From Flavihumibacter stibioxidans (GTDB lineage: Bacteria; Bacteroidota; Bacteroidia; Chitinophagales; Chitinophagaceae), in assembly GCF_014332695.1 (NCBI RefSeq), contig NZ_MBUA01000012.1:429858-493857 (forward strand): a DNA stretch of 64,000 bases, read 5' to 3'. Every line of letters begins with the position of its first letter. Position 1 is the stretch's first letter. Shown piece after piece: positions 25,248 to 34,849 of this stretch. Under the pieces are notes generated by a model. It was not told the origin of the DNA. It worked only from the letters and a program-made list of their open reading frames with translations, and ran no database searches. The position numbers and the translations under genes were made by a program.

Positions 25248-26828
25248 ATGTCCAAACGTGTACATAACCCGTTTGGGAGTCTGAGTGCAGACTTCCCATC
25301 TTCCGTTGTTGTCTTCCTGGTTGCCCTCCCCCTTTGCCTGGGAATTGCGCTGGGCTCAAACGCCCCTTTGTTTTCTGGTATCATTGCAGGAATTGCCGGC
25401 GGTATCGTTATTGGCATCCTGAGTGGCTCCCAACTGAGTGTCAGTGGACCGGCAGCAGGTTTGACCGCTATCGTAGCCGCTGCCATCGGCAAGATACCCA
25501 CCTTTGAAGCCTTCCTGCTGGCCGTGGTATTGTCAGGCATTTTCCAGATCATCCTGGGTTACCTGAAAGCGGGCATCCTCGGCGATTATGTACCGGGTGC
25601 TGTCATCAAAGCCATGCTGGCCGCTATCGGGCTGATCCTGATCCTCAAACAACTGCCGCACCTGGTTGGGTATGACGCCGATTTTGAAGGCGACGAATCA
25701 TTCCGCCAGGCAGATGGCAGCAATACCTTTACGGGCATTTTTAATGCCCTGAATTACATCCTGCCACTGGCAGTCGTGATTGGTCTGATATCCCTGGGAA
25801 TTCAAATCATCTGGGACAAGGTGCTGGTCAAAAAAAGTAAATTCTTCAAAATGATTCCTTCGCCCCTGATCGTGGTATTGGTGGCGGTGGGTATTGATCA
25901 ATGGGCAAAAGCGAACAACCCTTCCCTGGCCATGCCCGCCCATGCACTGGTAAGCATACCTGTGGCGGATTCCGTTCAGGGATTCTTCTCCTTCTTCATG
26001 TTTCCGGATTTCAGTTATTTAAACAATTTCAATGTATGGTCAGCCGCCCTCACTATCGCCATCGTGGCAAGTCTCGAAACCCTGCTGAATATTGAAGCAG
26101 CAGATGAACTGGACCCCTACCAGCGCGTTACCCCCACCAACAGGGAACTGAGGGCGCAGGGAGCCGGCAACCTGGTTTCAGGCTTACTGGGCGGACTACC
26201 CGTCACCTCTGTTATTGTGCGCACCTCAGCCAATGTGAATTCAGGCGCCAAATCTAAAATGTCAACCATTTTACACGGCATCATGCTGCTGTTAAGCGTA
26301 GCCTTTATTCCAAAAATCCTCAACCTGATACCCCTGCCCGCCCTTGCTGCCGTACTGATTTACACCGGTTTCAAACTGGCAAAACCATCTATCTTTAAAG
26401 AGTTTTACAAAAAAGGCTTTGACCAGTTTGTGCCCTTTGTCATTACAATTCTTGCCATACTGCTGACTGACCTGCTGGTGGGCATCCTGATCGGATGTAT
26501 CGTGGGACTTTTCTTTGTAATGCGCAGCAATTTCCGTTCAGCGGTTTTTGTGGTAAACGATGAAAACAATTACCTCTTCAGGCTGAGAAAGGATGTTTCC
26601 TTCCTCAACAAACCCATCATCAAGAGAAAACTCGCCCATGTGCCGGAAAACTCATACGTACTGATCGATGCCACCAGGGCAGATTTCCTGGACAGGGATG
26701 TGGTGGAAGTAATTGAGGATTTCATGATCAGTGCCCCTTTGAAAAACATTAAAGTAGAATTGAAAAAAAGCGTCAATAAACAACAGGGATTTACCATTTT
26801 CCCAGAACCATTAAAAGAAACCGCATAA
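25248..26828 (+). CDS. SulP-family anion transporter (probable bicarbonate uptake)
   Basis: A 526-residue SulP/SLC26 permease with about ten to twelve helices; GLTAIVAAAIGKIPTFEAFLLAVVLSG and the VASLETLLNIEAADELDP, GLLGGLPVTSVIVRTSANVNSG blocks are family hallmarks. The C-terminal 100 residues are a shortened STAS domain. The next gene, overlapping by one base (TAATG), encodes a carbonic anhydrase. That pairing is typical of bicarbonate (BicA-like) rather than sulfate transport. Confidence 0.88.
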   Translation: MSKRVHNPFGSLSADFPSSVVVFLVALPLCLGIALGSNAPLFSGIIAGIAGGIVIGILSGSQLSVSGPAAGLTAIVAAAIGKIPTFEAFLLAVVLSGIFQIILGYLKAGILGDYVPGAVIKAMLAAIGLILILKQLPHLVGYDADFEGDESFRQADGSNTFTGIFNALNYILPLAVVIGLISLGIQIIWDKVLVKKSKFFKMIPSPLIVVLVAVGIDQWAKANNPSLAMPAHALVSIPVADSVQGFFSFFMFPDFSYLNNFNVWSAALTIAIVASLETLLNIEAADELDPYQRVTPTNRELRAQGAGNLVSGLLGGLPVTSVIVRTSANVNSGAKSKMSTILHGIMLLLSVAFIPKILNLIPLPALAAVLIYTGFKLAKPSIFKEFYKKGFDQFVPFVITILAILLTDLLVGILIGCIVGLFFVMRSNFRSAVFVVNDENNYLFRLRKDVSFLNKPIIKRKLAHVPENSYVLIDATRADFLDRDVVEVIEDFMISAPLKNIKVELKKSVNKQQGFTIFPEPLKETA

Positions 26829-27460
26829 TGAAAGCATACGAAAAATTATTGTTAGAAAATAAGGCCTGGGCTGCTGAAGTGGTACAGGATGACCCCGACT
26901 TTTTCAACCGGCTGGCAAATATCCAGACCCCGGAATTTCTTTGGATAGGTTGCAGTGACAGCAGGGTACCGGCAAATGAAATTACAAATACCCAACCCGG
27001 TGAGATATTTGTTCACCGTAATGTGGCGAATATGGTCGTGCATACCGACCTGAACATGCTCACCGTGTTGGAATATGCTGTAAACCACCTGAAAGTTAAA
27101 CACGTGATCGTATGTGGACATTATGGCTGCGGCGGTGTAAAAGCATCCATGACCCAGCACAACCTGGGCATTATTAATAAATGGCTGCGCAATATCAAGG
27201 ATGTTTACCGTTTCCACCGTGAAGAGCTCAACAACATCTCTAATGAAGAAGAAAGAGCAGACCGCCTGGTGGAACTGAACGTGCAGGAACAGGTGATGAA
27301 CCTGGCCAAAACATCCATCATCCAGAAGGCCTGGAAAGAAAATCAAAGGCCCCACCTGCATGGATGGGTTTACGGCCTGAAAGACGGTCTCATTAAACCG
27401 GTATTTGAAATGGAAGCCGGCACTCATATTGATGAGCTCTATGAATATGATGACTTATAA
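26828..27460 (+). CDS. Beta-class carbonic anhydrase
   Basis: A 210-residue enzyme interconverting CO2 and bicarbonate in the cytoplasm. Zinc ligands C42, H98 and C101 and the D44-R46 dyad (WIGCSDSRVP; VCGHYGCGG) are intact. It is translationally coupled to the SulP gene, so the two likely concentrate or balance inorganic carbon, for example for carboxylation reactions or pH control. Confidence 0.94.
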   Translation: MKAYEKLLLENKAWAAEVVQDDPDFFNRLANIQTPEFLWIGCSDSRVPANEITNTQPGEIFVHRNVANMVVHTDLNMLTVLEYAVNHLKVKHVIVCGHYGCGGVKASMTQHNLGIINKWLRNIKDVYRFHREELNNISNEEERADRLVELNVQEQVMNLAKTSIIQKAWKENQRPHLHGWVYGLKDGLIKPVFEMEAGTHIDELYEYDDL

Positions 27461-27480
27461 TTCAGTAGGTTTGTTATCCT

Positions 27481-28392
27481 ATGTCAATATCTGTTCAATC
27501 CCTGCTGAAAGTTTACGGCGACCAGAAAGCCGTTAATAATATCTCCTTTTCCGTCCAAAAAGGTGAAATCGTCGGATTTCTCGGTCCCAACGGGGCCGGA
27601 AAATCCACCACGATGAAAATATTGACTGGCTACCTCAGCCCCGATGGCGGTAAGGCAGAGGTATGCGGTACCGATGTTCAGGCCGACCCCGGGACCACCA
27701 AAGCCAAAATTGGTTACCTCCCCGAATCCAACCCGCTTTACTATGACATGTATGTCAGGGAATACCTGCACTTTATGGCGGATGTTCACCGGGTGGGGGA
27801 TAAAAACAAACGGGTGGAAGAAGTCATCGCCCAGGTGGGACTTACCCCGGAAAGCAATAAAAAGATCGGCCAGCTGTCAAAAGGGTATAAGCAAAGGGTG
27901 GGACTTGCAGCCGCCCTGATCCATGATCCCGAGGTGTTGATCCTGGATGAACCTACAACAGGACTGGACCCCAACCAGATCGTCGAAATCCGGGAAGTGA
28001 TCCGTTCCCTGGGAAAGAATAAAACCGTACTCTTCTCCTCGCATATCCTCCAGGAAGTGGAAGCAGTTTGTAATCGGGTGATCATCATCAATAAAGGAAC
28101 ACTGATCGCAGACAGCAGCCTGTCTGACCTGCAATCCGCCAATAGCAACCCTGTTATCCGCGTTCAGTTCAGGGAAACGCTGGAACCAGGTCGAATTGAA
28201 AACGCTATCAGCTCACTGACCGGCCTCCAACGGATCAACGCACATGAATGGGAAATAAGTGCTTCCGATCTCAATGAAGCGAAAAAACAGCTGCTTGAAT
28301 TTTCGGTGAAGGAAAACCTGAATATTGTTTCCCTTCAGAGTGGGGAAAAAAGCCTGGAGGAAGTATTCCGCAGCCTGACAGCCAACGGGTAA
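27481..28392 (+). CDS. ABC transporter ATP-binding protein, GldA-like
   Basis: A 303-residue ABC ATPase: Walker [10 protein letters not shown] at 35-43, signature [19 protein letters not shown] near 133, Walker [13 protein letters not shown] near 152 and a C-terminal extension typical of GldA/NatA/CcmA export ATPases. GldA partners GldF/GldG, needed for gliding in Flavobacterium, but no permease gene is adjacent, so the assignment is by similarity only. Confidence 0.82.
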   Translation: MSISVQSLLKVYGDQKAVNNISFSVQKGEIVGFLGPNGAGKSTTMKILTGYLSPDGGKAEVCGTDVQADPGTTKAKIGYLPESNPLYYDMYVREYLHFMADVHRVGDKNKRVEEVIAQVGLTPESNKKIGQLSKGYKQRVGLAAALIHDPEVLILDEPTTGLDPNQIVEIREVIRSLGKNKTVLFSSHILQEVEAVCNRVIIINKGTLIADSSLSDLQSANSNPVIRVQFRETLEPGRIENAISSLTGLQRINAHEWEISASDLNEAKKQLLEFSVKENLNIVSLQSGEKSLEEVFRSLTANG

Positions 28393-28464
28393 TCCCGGAA
28401 AAAAATTTCCTGCCGCACCCTCCTTCCTACTTCGCACCACTCAGTTCTCCCTTATATTTGTTGT

Positions 28465-30309
28465 ATGCGCAAAGAAGAACTCCTTCCCGAAGTAGTAATC
28501 AAGTTTGCCGGCGACAGCGGCGATGGCATGCAACTGACCGGCACCCAGTTTACCAACAATACGGCCATGCTGGGAATCGACCTCGCAACCTTTCCCGATT
28601 TCCCGGCAGAAATCCGCGCACCCCAGGGTACAATCCCGGGTGTAAGTGGTTACCAGCTCAGGTTCTCCAGCGAACCGGTATTCACTCCGGGGGACGAATG
28701 CGATGTGCTGGTGGCCATGAACGCAGCCGCACTTAAAACCAACCTGAAAGCCCTGAAAAAAGGCGGCAGGATCATTGTCAATACCGATGGATTTGACGCC
28801 AAAAACCTTCGCCTGGCCAATTACCCGGAGGGAGTAAACCCAATCGAAGACGATAGCCTGACCAACTACGAGGTCATCAAAATGGATGTCACCAAAATGA
28901 CCCGCGAGGCATTGAAAGACTTTACACTCGGTACCAAAGAAAAGGACCGCGCCAAGAACATGTTTGTCCTGGGCTTCCTTTACTGGATGTACAATCGTGA
29001 TATGGATAGCAGTATCCAGTTCCTCAAAGATAAATTCGGCAAAAAACCTGACCTGCTCGATAGCAATATCAAGGTCCTTCAGGCCGGCTATAACTTCGGT
29101 GATACCACTGAAACCTTCACCACCCGCTACAAGGTGGAAAAGGCCCGGATGGAACCAGGCGAATACCGCAATATCATGGGCAACCAGGCCCTCACCTTCG
29201 GACTGGTGGCTGCCGCCCAAAAAAGCAATCTGCCCATGTTCCTGGGCTCTTATCCCATTACGCCCGCTTCGGATATCCTGCATGAACTGAGTCGCTATAA
29301 AAACTTCGGTATCCGCACCTTTCAGGCAGAAGATGAAATTGCCGGGATTACTTCCGCAATCGGTGCAGCTTATGGAGGCAGCCTGGGTATTACCACTACC
29401 TCTGGTCCCGGTATGGCTTTAAAAACCGAAGCAATGGGACTGGCAATGATGCTGGAAATTCCGCTGTTAATCATCAATATCCAGCGCGGTGGCCCTTCCA
29501 CCGGACTTCCCACAAAAACAGAACAGAGCGACCTGATGCAGGCTTATTATGGCCGGAACGGCGAATGTCCCATGCCAATTGTATCAGCCTCCACGCCAAG
29601 TGATTGCTTCGGCGCAGTGTACGAAGCGGTGCGCATTGCAGTGCAACATATGACCCCTGTAATCTTCCTGAGCGACGGTTATATTGCCAATGGTGCAGAG
29701 CCCTGGAAATTCCCGAACAGTGCTGACCTGGCACCCATCGAAGTACAGTTTAAAACTGAACTGGGACATGGAGAGGAGAAGTTCCAGCCCTATCTAAGGG
29801 ATGAAAAACTGGTAAGGCCATGGGCAATTCCCGGCACTCCCGGACTGGAACACAGGGTTGGGGGTCTGGAGAAGCAGAATATCACCGGAAACATCAGCTA
29901 TGACCCCGACAACCACCAGTTGATGGTGAAGATCAGGCAGGAAAAAGTAGATAAAATAGCCGATTATATTCCCGAGCAAAAACTGGATAGTGGTCCTGAT
30001 AAAGGCAAGATCCTGGTGCTGGGCTGGGGATCAACTTACGGTGCGATCAAAAGCGCCGTTGCCGAGATGCAGGCTGCTGGTCATGCCATCAGCCATGCTC
30101 ACCTGCGCCACCTGCGCCCCTTCCCACGCAACCTGGGTGACATGCTCAGGAATTTCGACCAGGTCCTGGTTCCGGAAATCAATAATGGTCAACTCGTCAA
30201 GATCATCCGTGATCAATTCCTGGTAGACGCTAAGGCCTATAACAAGATCATGGGAATTCCCATCACCAAAACCGAACTGGTGCAGAAGCTGAAAGAGATG
30301 GTGGGGTAA
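28465..30309 (+). CDS. korA: 2-oxoacid:acceptor oxidoreductase alpha subunit (KorA-like, gamma-alpha fusion)
   Basis: A 614-residue subunit in which the gamma domain (about 1-190, VIKFAGDSGDGMQLTGTQF) is fused to the alpha pyrimidine-binding region (about 205-614, MGNQALTFGLVAAAQKSNLPMFLGSYPITPASDILHELS; GGPSTGLPTKTEQSDL). With a beta (TPP/Fe-S) subunit it converts 2-oxoglutarate and CoA to succinyl-CoA and reduced ferredoxin. The beta gene, normally next, is missing: 115 bases later comes an unrelated convergent gene. Confidence 0.92.
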   Translation: MRKEELLPEVVIKFAGDSGDGMQLTGTQFTNNTAMLGIDLATFPDFPAEIRAPQGTIPGVSGYQLRFSSEPVFTPGDECDVLVAMNAAALKTNLKALKKGGRIIVNTDGFDAKNLRLANYPEGVNPIEDDSLTNYEVIKMDVTKMTREALKDFTLGTKEKDRAKNMFVLGFLYWMYNRDMDSSIQFLKDKFGKKPDLLDSNIKVLQAGYNFGDTTETFTTRYKVEKARMEPGEYRNIMGNQALTFGLVAAAQKSNLPMFLGSYPITPASDILHELSRYKNFGIRTFQAEDEIAGITSAIGAAYGGSLGITTTSGPGMALKTEAMGLAMMLEIPLLIINIQRGGPSTGLPTKTEQSDLMQAYYGRNGECPMPIVSASTPSDCFGAVYEAVRIAVQHMTPVIFLSDGYIANGAEPWKFPNSADLAPIEVQFKTELGHGEEKFQPYLRDEKLVRPWAIPGTPGLEHRVGGLEKQNITGNISYDPDNHQLMVKIRQEKVDKIADYIPEQKLDSGPDKGKILVLGWGSTYGAIKSAVAEMQAAGHAISHAHLRHLRPFPRNLGDMLRNFDQVLVPEINNGQLVKIIRDQFLVDAKAYNKIMGIPITKTELVQKLKEMVG

Positions 30310-30323
30310 AGAATTTGGTGCCT

Positions 30324-30425
30324 GAGGTGTAGGATGGTGTCTGACGTTTAGGATTAATGGATTCACCGGACGCAAACGTCAGACACCATCCTGAATTCAC
30401 CGGACGCAAACATAGGAGACACCTC
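30324..30425. repeat. Nested inverted repeat between convergent genes
   Basis: A 19-bp perfect inverted pair, 30331-30349 and 30374-30392, carries the core GGTGTCTGACGTTT. A 17-base direct repeat (ATTCACCGGACGCAAAC) occurs at 30361-30377 and 30395-30411, and an outer 7-bp pair lies at 30324-30330 and 30419-30425. It sits in the 117 bases between korA and the FUSC gene. It could be a bidirectional terminator or a REP/MITE-like element. Confidence 0.7.
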
Positions 30426-30426
30426 C

Positions 30427-32646
30427 CTAAGCCCGTAACCCTGCCGCAAGCTTTTCAATCTCTATGCTGATCTTGTTGATGTATTCAAATTGATCGGCGA
30501 GGGTTTTCAGCTCGGAGAACTTACGCCTGGTGGCAGTTTCAAGACTGCCGGCAGCCAGTTCAGCAAGGCGTATTTCCAGCAACTGCCTCAACTCATCACG
30601 AATTACAAAATTCTCCTCGGCACTTAATAGTTTTACCGGATACGCTTCTTCCGAAAGCAGTTCCTCAGCGCATTTCAGGTGCCCGCAGGATGCATCAACG
30701 ATTGGAAGGAATTTTTCCGATGCATAAGTATCCGCCAGCTTCCTGTAAGAGCTCAGGGTGGCAATATGTGATGCCAGCATATGGTTGCTCACAACCAGCT
30801 GGTGTATGACCTGTATTTTTTTCTGTTGCCTCCGCGGCTCATTCAGCATACGCTGAAACGCATCTGATAAATTGGCCAGCCTTACAAAAGCTTCCTTCCG
30901 GTTTAGTTTATAATCCAGGTTGGTCAATGGTTGCCCCAGGAAAGGTTTGCTGATAAATGAAAAATAAGACGCATTGGCCCGGATGGCATGGCGCAGCAAT
31001 TCCAGTATCTGTTCATGCTCCCATTTTGGCGGCACGGCAAATGTGGCGATAAACGCGATGGCAGAACCGGCAAACGTATCAATCAGCCTGTCACGCAATA
31101 CTTCTGTAAAATCACCCGGCTTCAGGAAATGAAAAGCGATCAGCACATAAGCGGTCATAGCAACAACACTCACCAGGTATTTCAACCTGATCATACTGTA
31201 GGCAATGATCATACCCAGGATCATAACGGAAACCAATAACCGGTCGTCACGCACCAGCCATAATATCAGTGCGCCAAGTACGGCACCGAAAAAAGTGCCG
31301 GTAAGGCGCTCCACATTTCTCTGTTTTGTAAGGCTGTATGCGGGCTTCAGGATTACCAGTATGGTCAGTAAAATCCAGTAGCCATGCCCGAATGGCAAAA
31401 CCCTTGACAGAAAAAATCCAGCCAGCAATGCCAATGAGACCCTTACCGAATGACGGAAAATATTGGAACTGACACTGAGATTGTTTACCAGGAGTTTGAG
31501 ATTAAAATCCGAAGGCGATACGAACTTTGTATAATCTATCTGGCGTGAAAAATTGTCGCTGATCTTCTTATCGAAGCTCGTATAACGGTGAAGGGTTTCC
31601 AACCGGTGGGTAAGGTCTTTCAGGCTGTCGAGAATATGACGAAGGCTGATAAATCCCTCGATATTACTATCATCCATAACCGAAGTCCGGGCATTCCTGA
31701 AATCCCTGTCCAGAGCAATCAGTTTTTCCCTGAGCGCGGGATCCGGCATGGAAGTTCTCCCTTCCTGAAGTGCCAGCCCTATTGACTCGGCCTCAGCAGC
31801 CAGCCTGCCAATATAATCCCGGAATTCAGGAATGAGACCGCTTTCATCCACCATCTCATGTAATTGCCGGTAATCCTGCTGCGAGGTCATGATCCTTTCA
31901 AACAGGTCCACACTGTCCAGGAAAATCATCATCAGGATCCTGCTTTTGTGGGTGGACTCCCGCACAATATCACGGGTCTTGAACAGCATTTCCCTCACAA
32001 GGTTCTGCTTGTTATGCACCTGCACCTGCTGCTCGAGCACCAGTTTATAGGTCTTGTCATAATCAACTTCGTCTTCATAAAACCTGGCGCGGCTACGCAG
32101 GTAGTCTGCTGTTGAAAGGAGTGAATCTCCCAGCGCCTGCTGGATCAGCCTGTAGGGTCGCAGACGGTACAACAATAAACTCATTACCAGGTAAAACACC
32201 CCCCCGGCAGATACCAGCAATGCGTTCCTGACGACCTGTTCAGTATCATATCGTTCATCAATACTCAGGATCATCACCAGCAATCCGGCGCTTCCAACCG
32301 ATGCGGCCCTGATTCCATATACACCAATCATGGAACAGGCAAACCCCATTACGCTTATGAGTACAGCAAGCAACCAGGAATGCTGCATACTCAAGCCGGT
32401 TACCAGAGTGAGCACAAAGATCAGCAGCAATGTGGCCACCATTCCGTTCACCCGGTGATGGATAGGTCCGGTATTATCCGTGAGTCCAACGCACATGGCA
32501 CCAAGTCCCAGCGCAATTCCTGCCTGCAACTGCCCCAGATAAGACGCCGCAAGCAGGGGAATCATAACGCCCGCGGTTAAACGAACACCTTCAGATACAT
32601 AGTAACTGCTGCTGTACTTTTTATATTCCCTGATATATTCAATCAT
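30427..32646 (-). CDS. FUSC-family membrane protein (YccS/YhfK-like)
   Basis: A 739-residue protein with two sets of about six membrane helices (residues about 15-165 and 380-520) each followed by a cytoplasmic helical part, the FUSC/YccS layout related to fusaric acid resistance and aromatic acid efflux pumps. The ATG at 32646 (MIEYIREYKKYSSSYY) was chosen; a longer frame lacks support. No membrane-fusion partner is adjacent. Substrate unknown. Confidence 0.82.
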   Translation of the reverse strand: MIEYIREYKKYSSSYYVSEGVRLTAGVMIPLLAASYLGQLQAGIALGLGAMCVGLTDNTGPIHHRVNGMVATLLLIFVLTLVTGLSMQHSWLLAVLISVMGFACSMIGVYGIRAASVGSAGLLVMILSIDERYDTEQVVRNALLVSAGGVFYLVMSLLLYRLRPYRLIQQALGDSLLSTADYLRSRARFYEDEVDYDKTYKLVLEQQVQVHNKQNLVREMLFKTRDIVRESTHKSRILMMIFLDSVDLFERIMTSQQDYRQLHEMVDESGLIPEFRDYIGRLAAEAESIGLALQEGRTSMPDPALREKLIALDRDFRNARTSVMDDSNIEGFISLRHILDSLKDLTHRLETLHRYTSFDKKISDNFSRQIDYTKFVSPSDFNLKLLVNNLSVSSNIFRHSVRVSLALLAGFFLSRVLPFGHGYWILLTILVILKPAYSLTKQRNVERLTGTFFGAVLGALILWLVRDDRLLVSVMILGMIIAYSMIRLKYLVSVVAMTAYVLIAFHFLKPGDFTEVLRDRLIDTFAGSAIAFIATFAVPPKWEHEQILELLRHAIRANASYFSFISKPFLGQPLTNLDYKLNRKEAFVRLANLSDAFQRMLNEPRRQQKKIQVIHQLVVSNHMLASHIATLSSYRKLADTYASEKFLPIVDASCGHLKCAEELLSEEAYPVKLLSAEENFVIRDELRQLLEIRLAELAAGSLETATRRKFSELKTLADQFEYINKISIEIEKLAAGLRA

Positions 32647-32665
32647 GCAACCTGAATGCTTAACG

Positions 32666-33916
32666 CTATCTGATGAATGCAGCAATGCCGAACGATAGAA
32701 CGGCGATGATGAGGCCGAACATGAAAATGCTGTAGGATATTCGCAGAAAATGATATTTCCTGGCCAGCACTTTCCCCAGGTAGTAAATGTCCTTGATCAT
32801 ACTGCCATAGAGATACTCACTGTCATTCATCATCGCTTTCATTGCCCATTCATAATCGGGCAGCTCCATTTTAAAAAAATTACCGAAAAAAAGCAGGTTA
32901 ACTTTTTTCTGGCGGATATCCTCCTCGGAAAATACCCCTTTGTTGACATTGGGCCGCGTGGCCATAATGGCAAATATTACTGCCAGCAGGCAAACAGCAG
33001 CGAGGATGATGGTAGGAACAATGAACTGGGGATAATACTGCAGCTTACCCAGCAATACCGATACCAGTATCGACAACACAATGGTGTTTACCGATATCAT
33101 GATATTGGCTTTGCTGTCAGCCATCTGGCTCAGGTTAACATGGTTTTCGCTCATGATCCTGAACATGGTTGCAATGCCCCGTTCTGTCCGCACATCCCGG
33201 TTTTTATCCTTAGATTCTTTCAGCTTAACCTTTGGCAAATTTTCTTCCGGGGCCGGGAAAACAGTGTCTGCCTCCCCAGGTAACAGGTCCTCCCCGACTT
33301 CGGGCTCAACCACTTTGATACCAGCATCCTTATCCATCAGTTCCTTCAGGTTCCTGGCCTTCACCGGTGCAAGGTGCTGCCTGGCATAATCGGTGAAAAA
33401 GGAATGCTGCTGCAAAAAAGCAATATTTTTTTTCCGCCAATCCTTTTTACTGATATCCTTTCCAAATGCTGTATTAAGTTCCTTTCTCAGCAATTTGCTT
33501 TCTTCGTCAAACTTATCCGTTCCCAGGTGGTAGAGGTCCGCATCACAAATAATTTCCTCAACCAGGCTGGAAGGCGCCTGCGGCATTTTTGTCGCCAGTA
33601 TACAGGCACGAACTTTCTCCGCAATGACTTCATCCACCTGGCGCATCCGGCAAAAATCACCTGCAATCTGTACACTGGCGGTTTCATGATCTTCATATTG
33701 GCGGCTGTAACCAGTGTCATGAAACCATGCTGCCAGCAACAGCACCTGCCTGTCATCATCAGTCAGTTCATAATGGGAGGATATCTCTTTTACAGCGTCC
33801 ACCACACAAAGCGTATGATGCAGGTCGTGAAAATAATAGGCCGAAGGAACCTGGTCGGCAAATATCTGCCTCACAAATTGTTCCGCAATTGTTTCCAGGG
33901 ATTCAATTATCTGCAT
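32666..33916 (-). CDS. HD-domain protein fused to a Pycsar-effector-type (DUF5706) membrane domain
   Basis: A 416-residue two-part protein. The N-terminal HD phosphohydrolase domain has the metal-binding residues H34, H66-D67 (AAWFHDTGY) and a later acidic CDADLYH. A charged linker (about 180-240) leads to the C-terminal domain (about 245-416, FRIMSENHVNLSQMADSKAN...) with three helices, as in the Pycsar system effector TM (DUF5706) family. Pycsar effectors respond to cCMP or cUMP made by a linked cyclase, but no cyclase is nearby. HD fusions of this type may have a housekeeping signalling role in Bacteroidota. Confidence 0.8.
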   Translation of the reverse strand: MQIIESLETIAEQFVRQIFADQVPSAYYFHDLHHTLCVVDAVKEISSHYELTDDDRQVLLLAAWFHDTGYSRQYEDHETASVQIAGDFCRMRQVDEVIAEKVRACILATKMPQAPSSLVEEIICDADLYHLGTDKFDEESKLLRKELNTAFGKDISKKDWRKKNIAFLQQHSFFTDYARQHLAPVKARNLKELMDKDAGIKVVEPEVGEDLLPGEADTVFPAPEENLPKVKLKESKDKNRDVRTERGIATMFRIMSENHVNLSQMADSKANIMISVNTIVLSILVSVLLGKLQYYPQFIVPTIILAAVCLLAVIFAIMATRPNVNKGVFSEEDIRQKKVNLLFFGNFFKMELPDYEWAMKAMMNDSEYLYGSMIKDIYYLGKVLARKYHFLRISYSIFMFGLIIAVLSFGIAAFIR

Positions 33917-33984
33917 ATACTGAATTGTCGGACTAAATTAAAGCAATTCGGCCATGGAATTCTCCTGGTGCCTAACTTGCAGAT

Positions 33985-34836
33985 ATGAAGCAATCCTTCA
34001 TTTTCATATCCCTTGCATGTTTCATGTGTATTAATTCAAGCTGCAACACTATGCCTGGACTATCCTTTGTTCCCGCCATTCCGGGTTACCATAATAACCC
34101 GGCATCAACGATCCTGCTCAAAAAACCACTCAGGGAAATCTCTGGGATCAGCTATCACGGTTACAACAAACTGGCAGGCATCAATGATGAAGACGGGATA
34201 CTTTTTTATATCGATACCCAAACCGGCCAGTATACGAAAACAACCTTCGGGGAAAAGGGCGACTATGAAGATATTGTCCGGACGCCGGCAGGCTATTTTG
34301 TGTTGGAAAGCAACGGCACCCTTCACCAACTGGATGGCATTTCGGGAAAGGAACTTGCCATTTTCCATCACGACTTTCCGAAGTTTACAGAATTTGAGAG
34401 CCTCTGTTACAATGCCAGGTCCAACCAGTTAATCCTGATTTGTAAAACCTGCGGACCCAATGAACCCTTTATCCATGCCTGGAGCTTTGACCTTACATCA
34501 AACAGTTTCCGCAATGACCCGGTCTTCTCCATCGCCTTTACGGATATCCGCCGGCTTGGGAAAGATGACACGATAGAATGCCAGCCTTCCGCTGCGGCTT
34601 TCCACCCTATAACCAACCAGTTGTATATCATCGCTTCACTTGGGAAAGTGTTGATACAATGCAAACCCGATGGAACACCAGAGGCTGTTTATGGCATCAA
34701 CGCTGACCTCTTCCAGCAACCGGAGGGCCTTTGCTTTGCCCCAAATGGCGACCTCTTTATCTGCAACGAAGGCCGGCAGTCAAAAGCAAGCCTGTTGTAT
34801 TTTCCTTATCAGGCAAGCGATGCCCGAAGAGACTAA
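33985..34836 (+). CDS. SdiA-regulated/phytase-like beta-propeller lipoprotein
   Basis: A 283-residue predicted lipoprotein (MKQSFIFISLACFMCINSSC, lipobox near C20). The mature part has propeller-like repeats: LREISGISYHGYNKLAGINDEDG, YEDIVRTPAGYFVLESNGTLHQL, FESLCYNARSNQLILICK, QPEGLCFAPNGDLFICNEG. These fit the SdiA-regulated family, related to esterase/phytase propellers. It is 13 bases before a metallophosphoesterase-barrel gene and may act with it on surface phosphate compounds. Confidence 0.75.
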   Translation: MKQSFIFISLACFMCINSSCNTMPGLSFVPAIPGYHNNPASTILLKKPLREISGISYHGYNKLAGINDEDGILFYIDTQTGQYTKTTFGEKGDYEDIVRTPAGYFVLESNGTLHQLDGISGKELAIFHHDFPKFTEFESLCYNARSNQLILICKTCGPNEPFIHAWSFDLTSNSFRNDPVFSIAFTDIRRLGKDDTIECQPSAAAFHPITNQLYIIASLGKVLIQCKPDGTPEAVYGINADLFQQPEGLCFAPNGDLFICNEGRQSKASLLYFPYQASDARRD

Positions 34837-34849
34837 CTGACCAGATATT

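Noticed and set aside
28453-28460. TATATTTG promoter-like box before korA
   Set aside because: It ends only four bases before the korA ATG, so transcription would start inside the gene; the conserved N-terminus needs that ATG.
28441-29283. A 280-codon open frame antisense to korA
   Set aside because: Overlaps a clear KorA coding region and has no family features.
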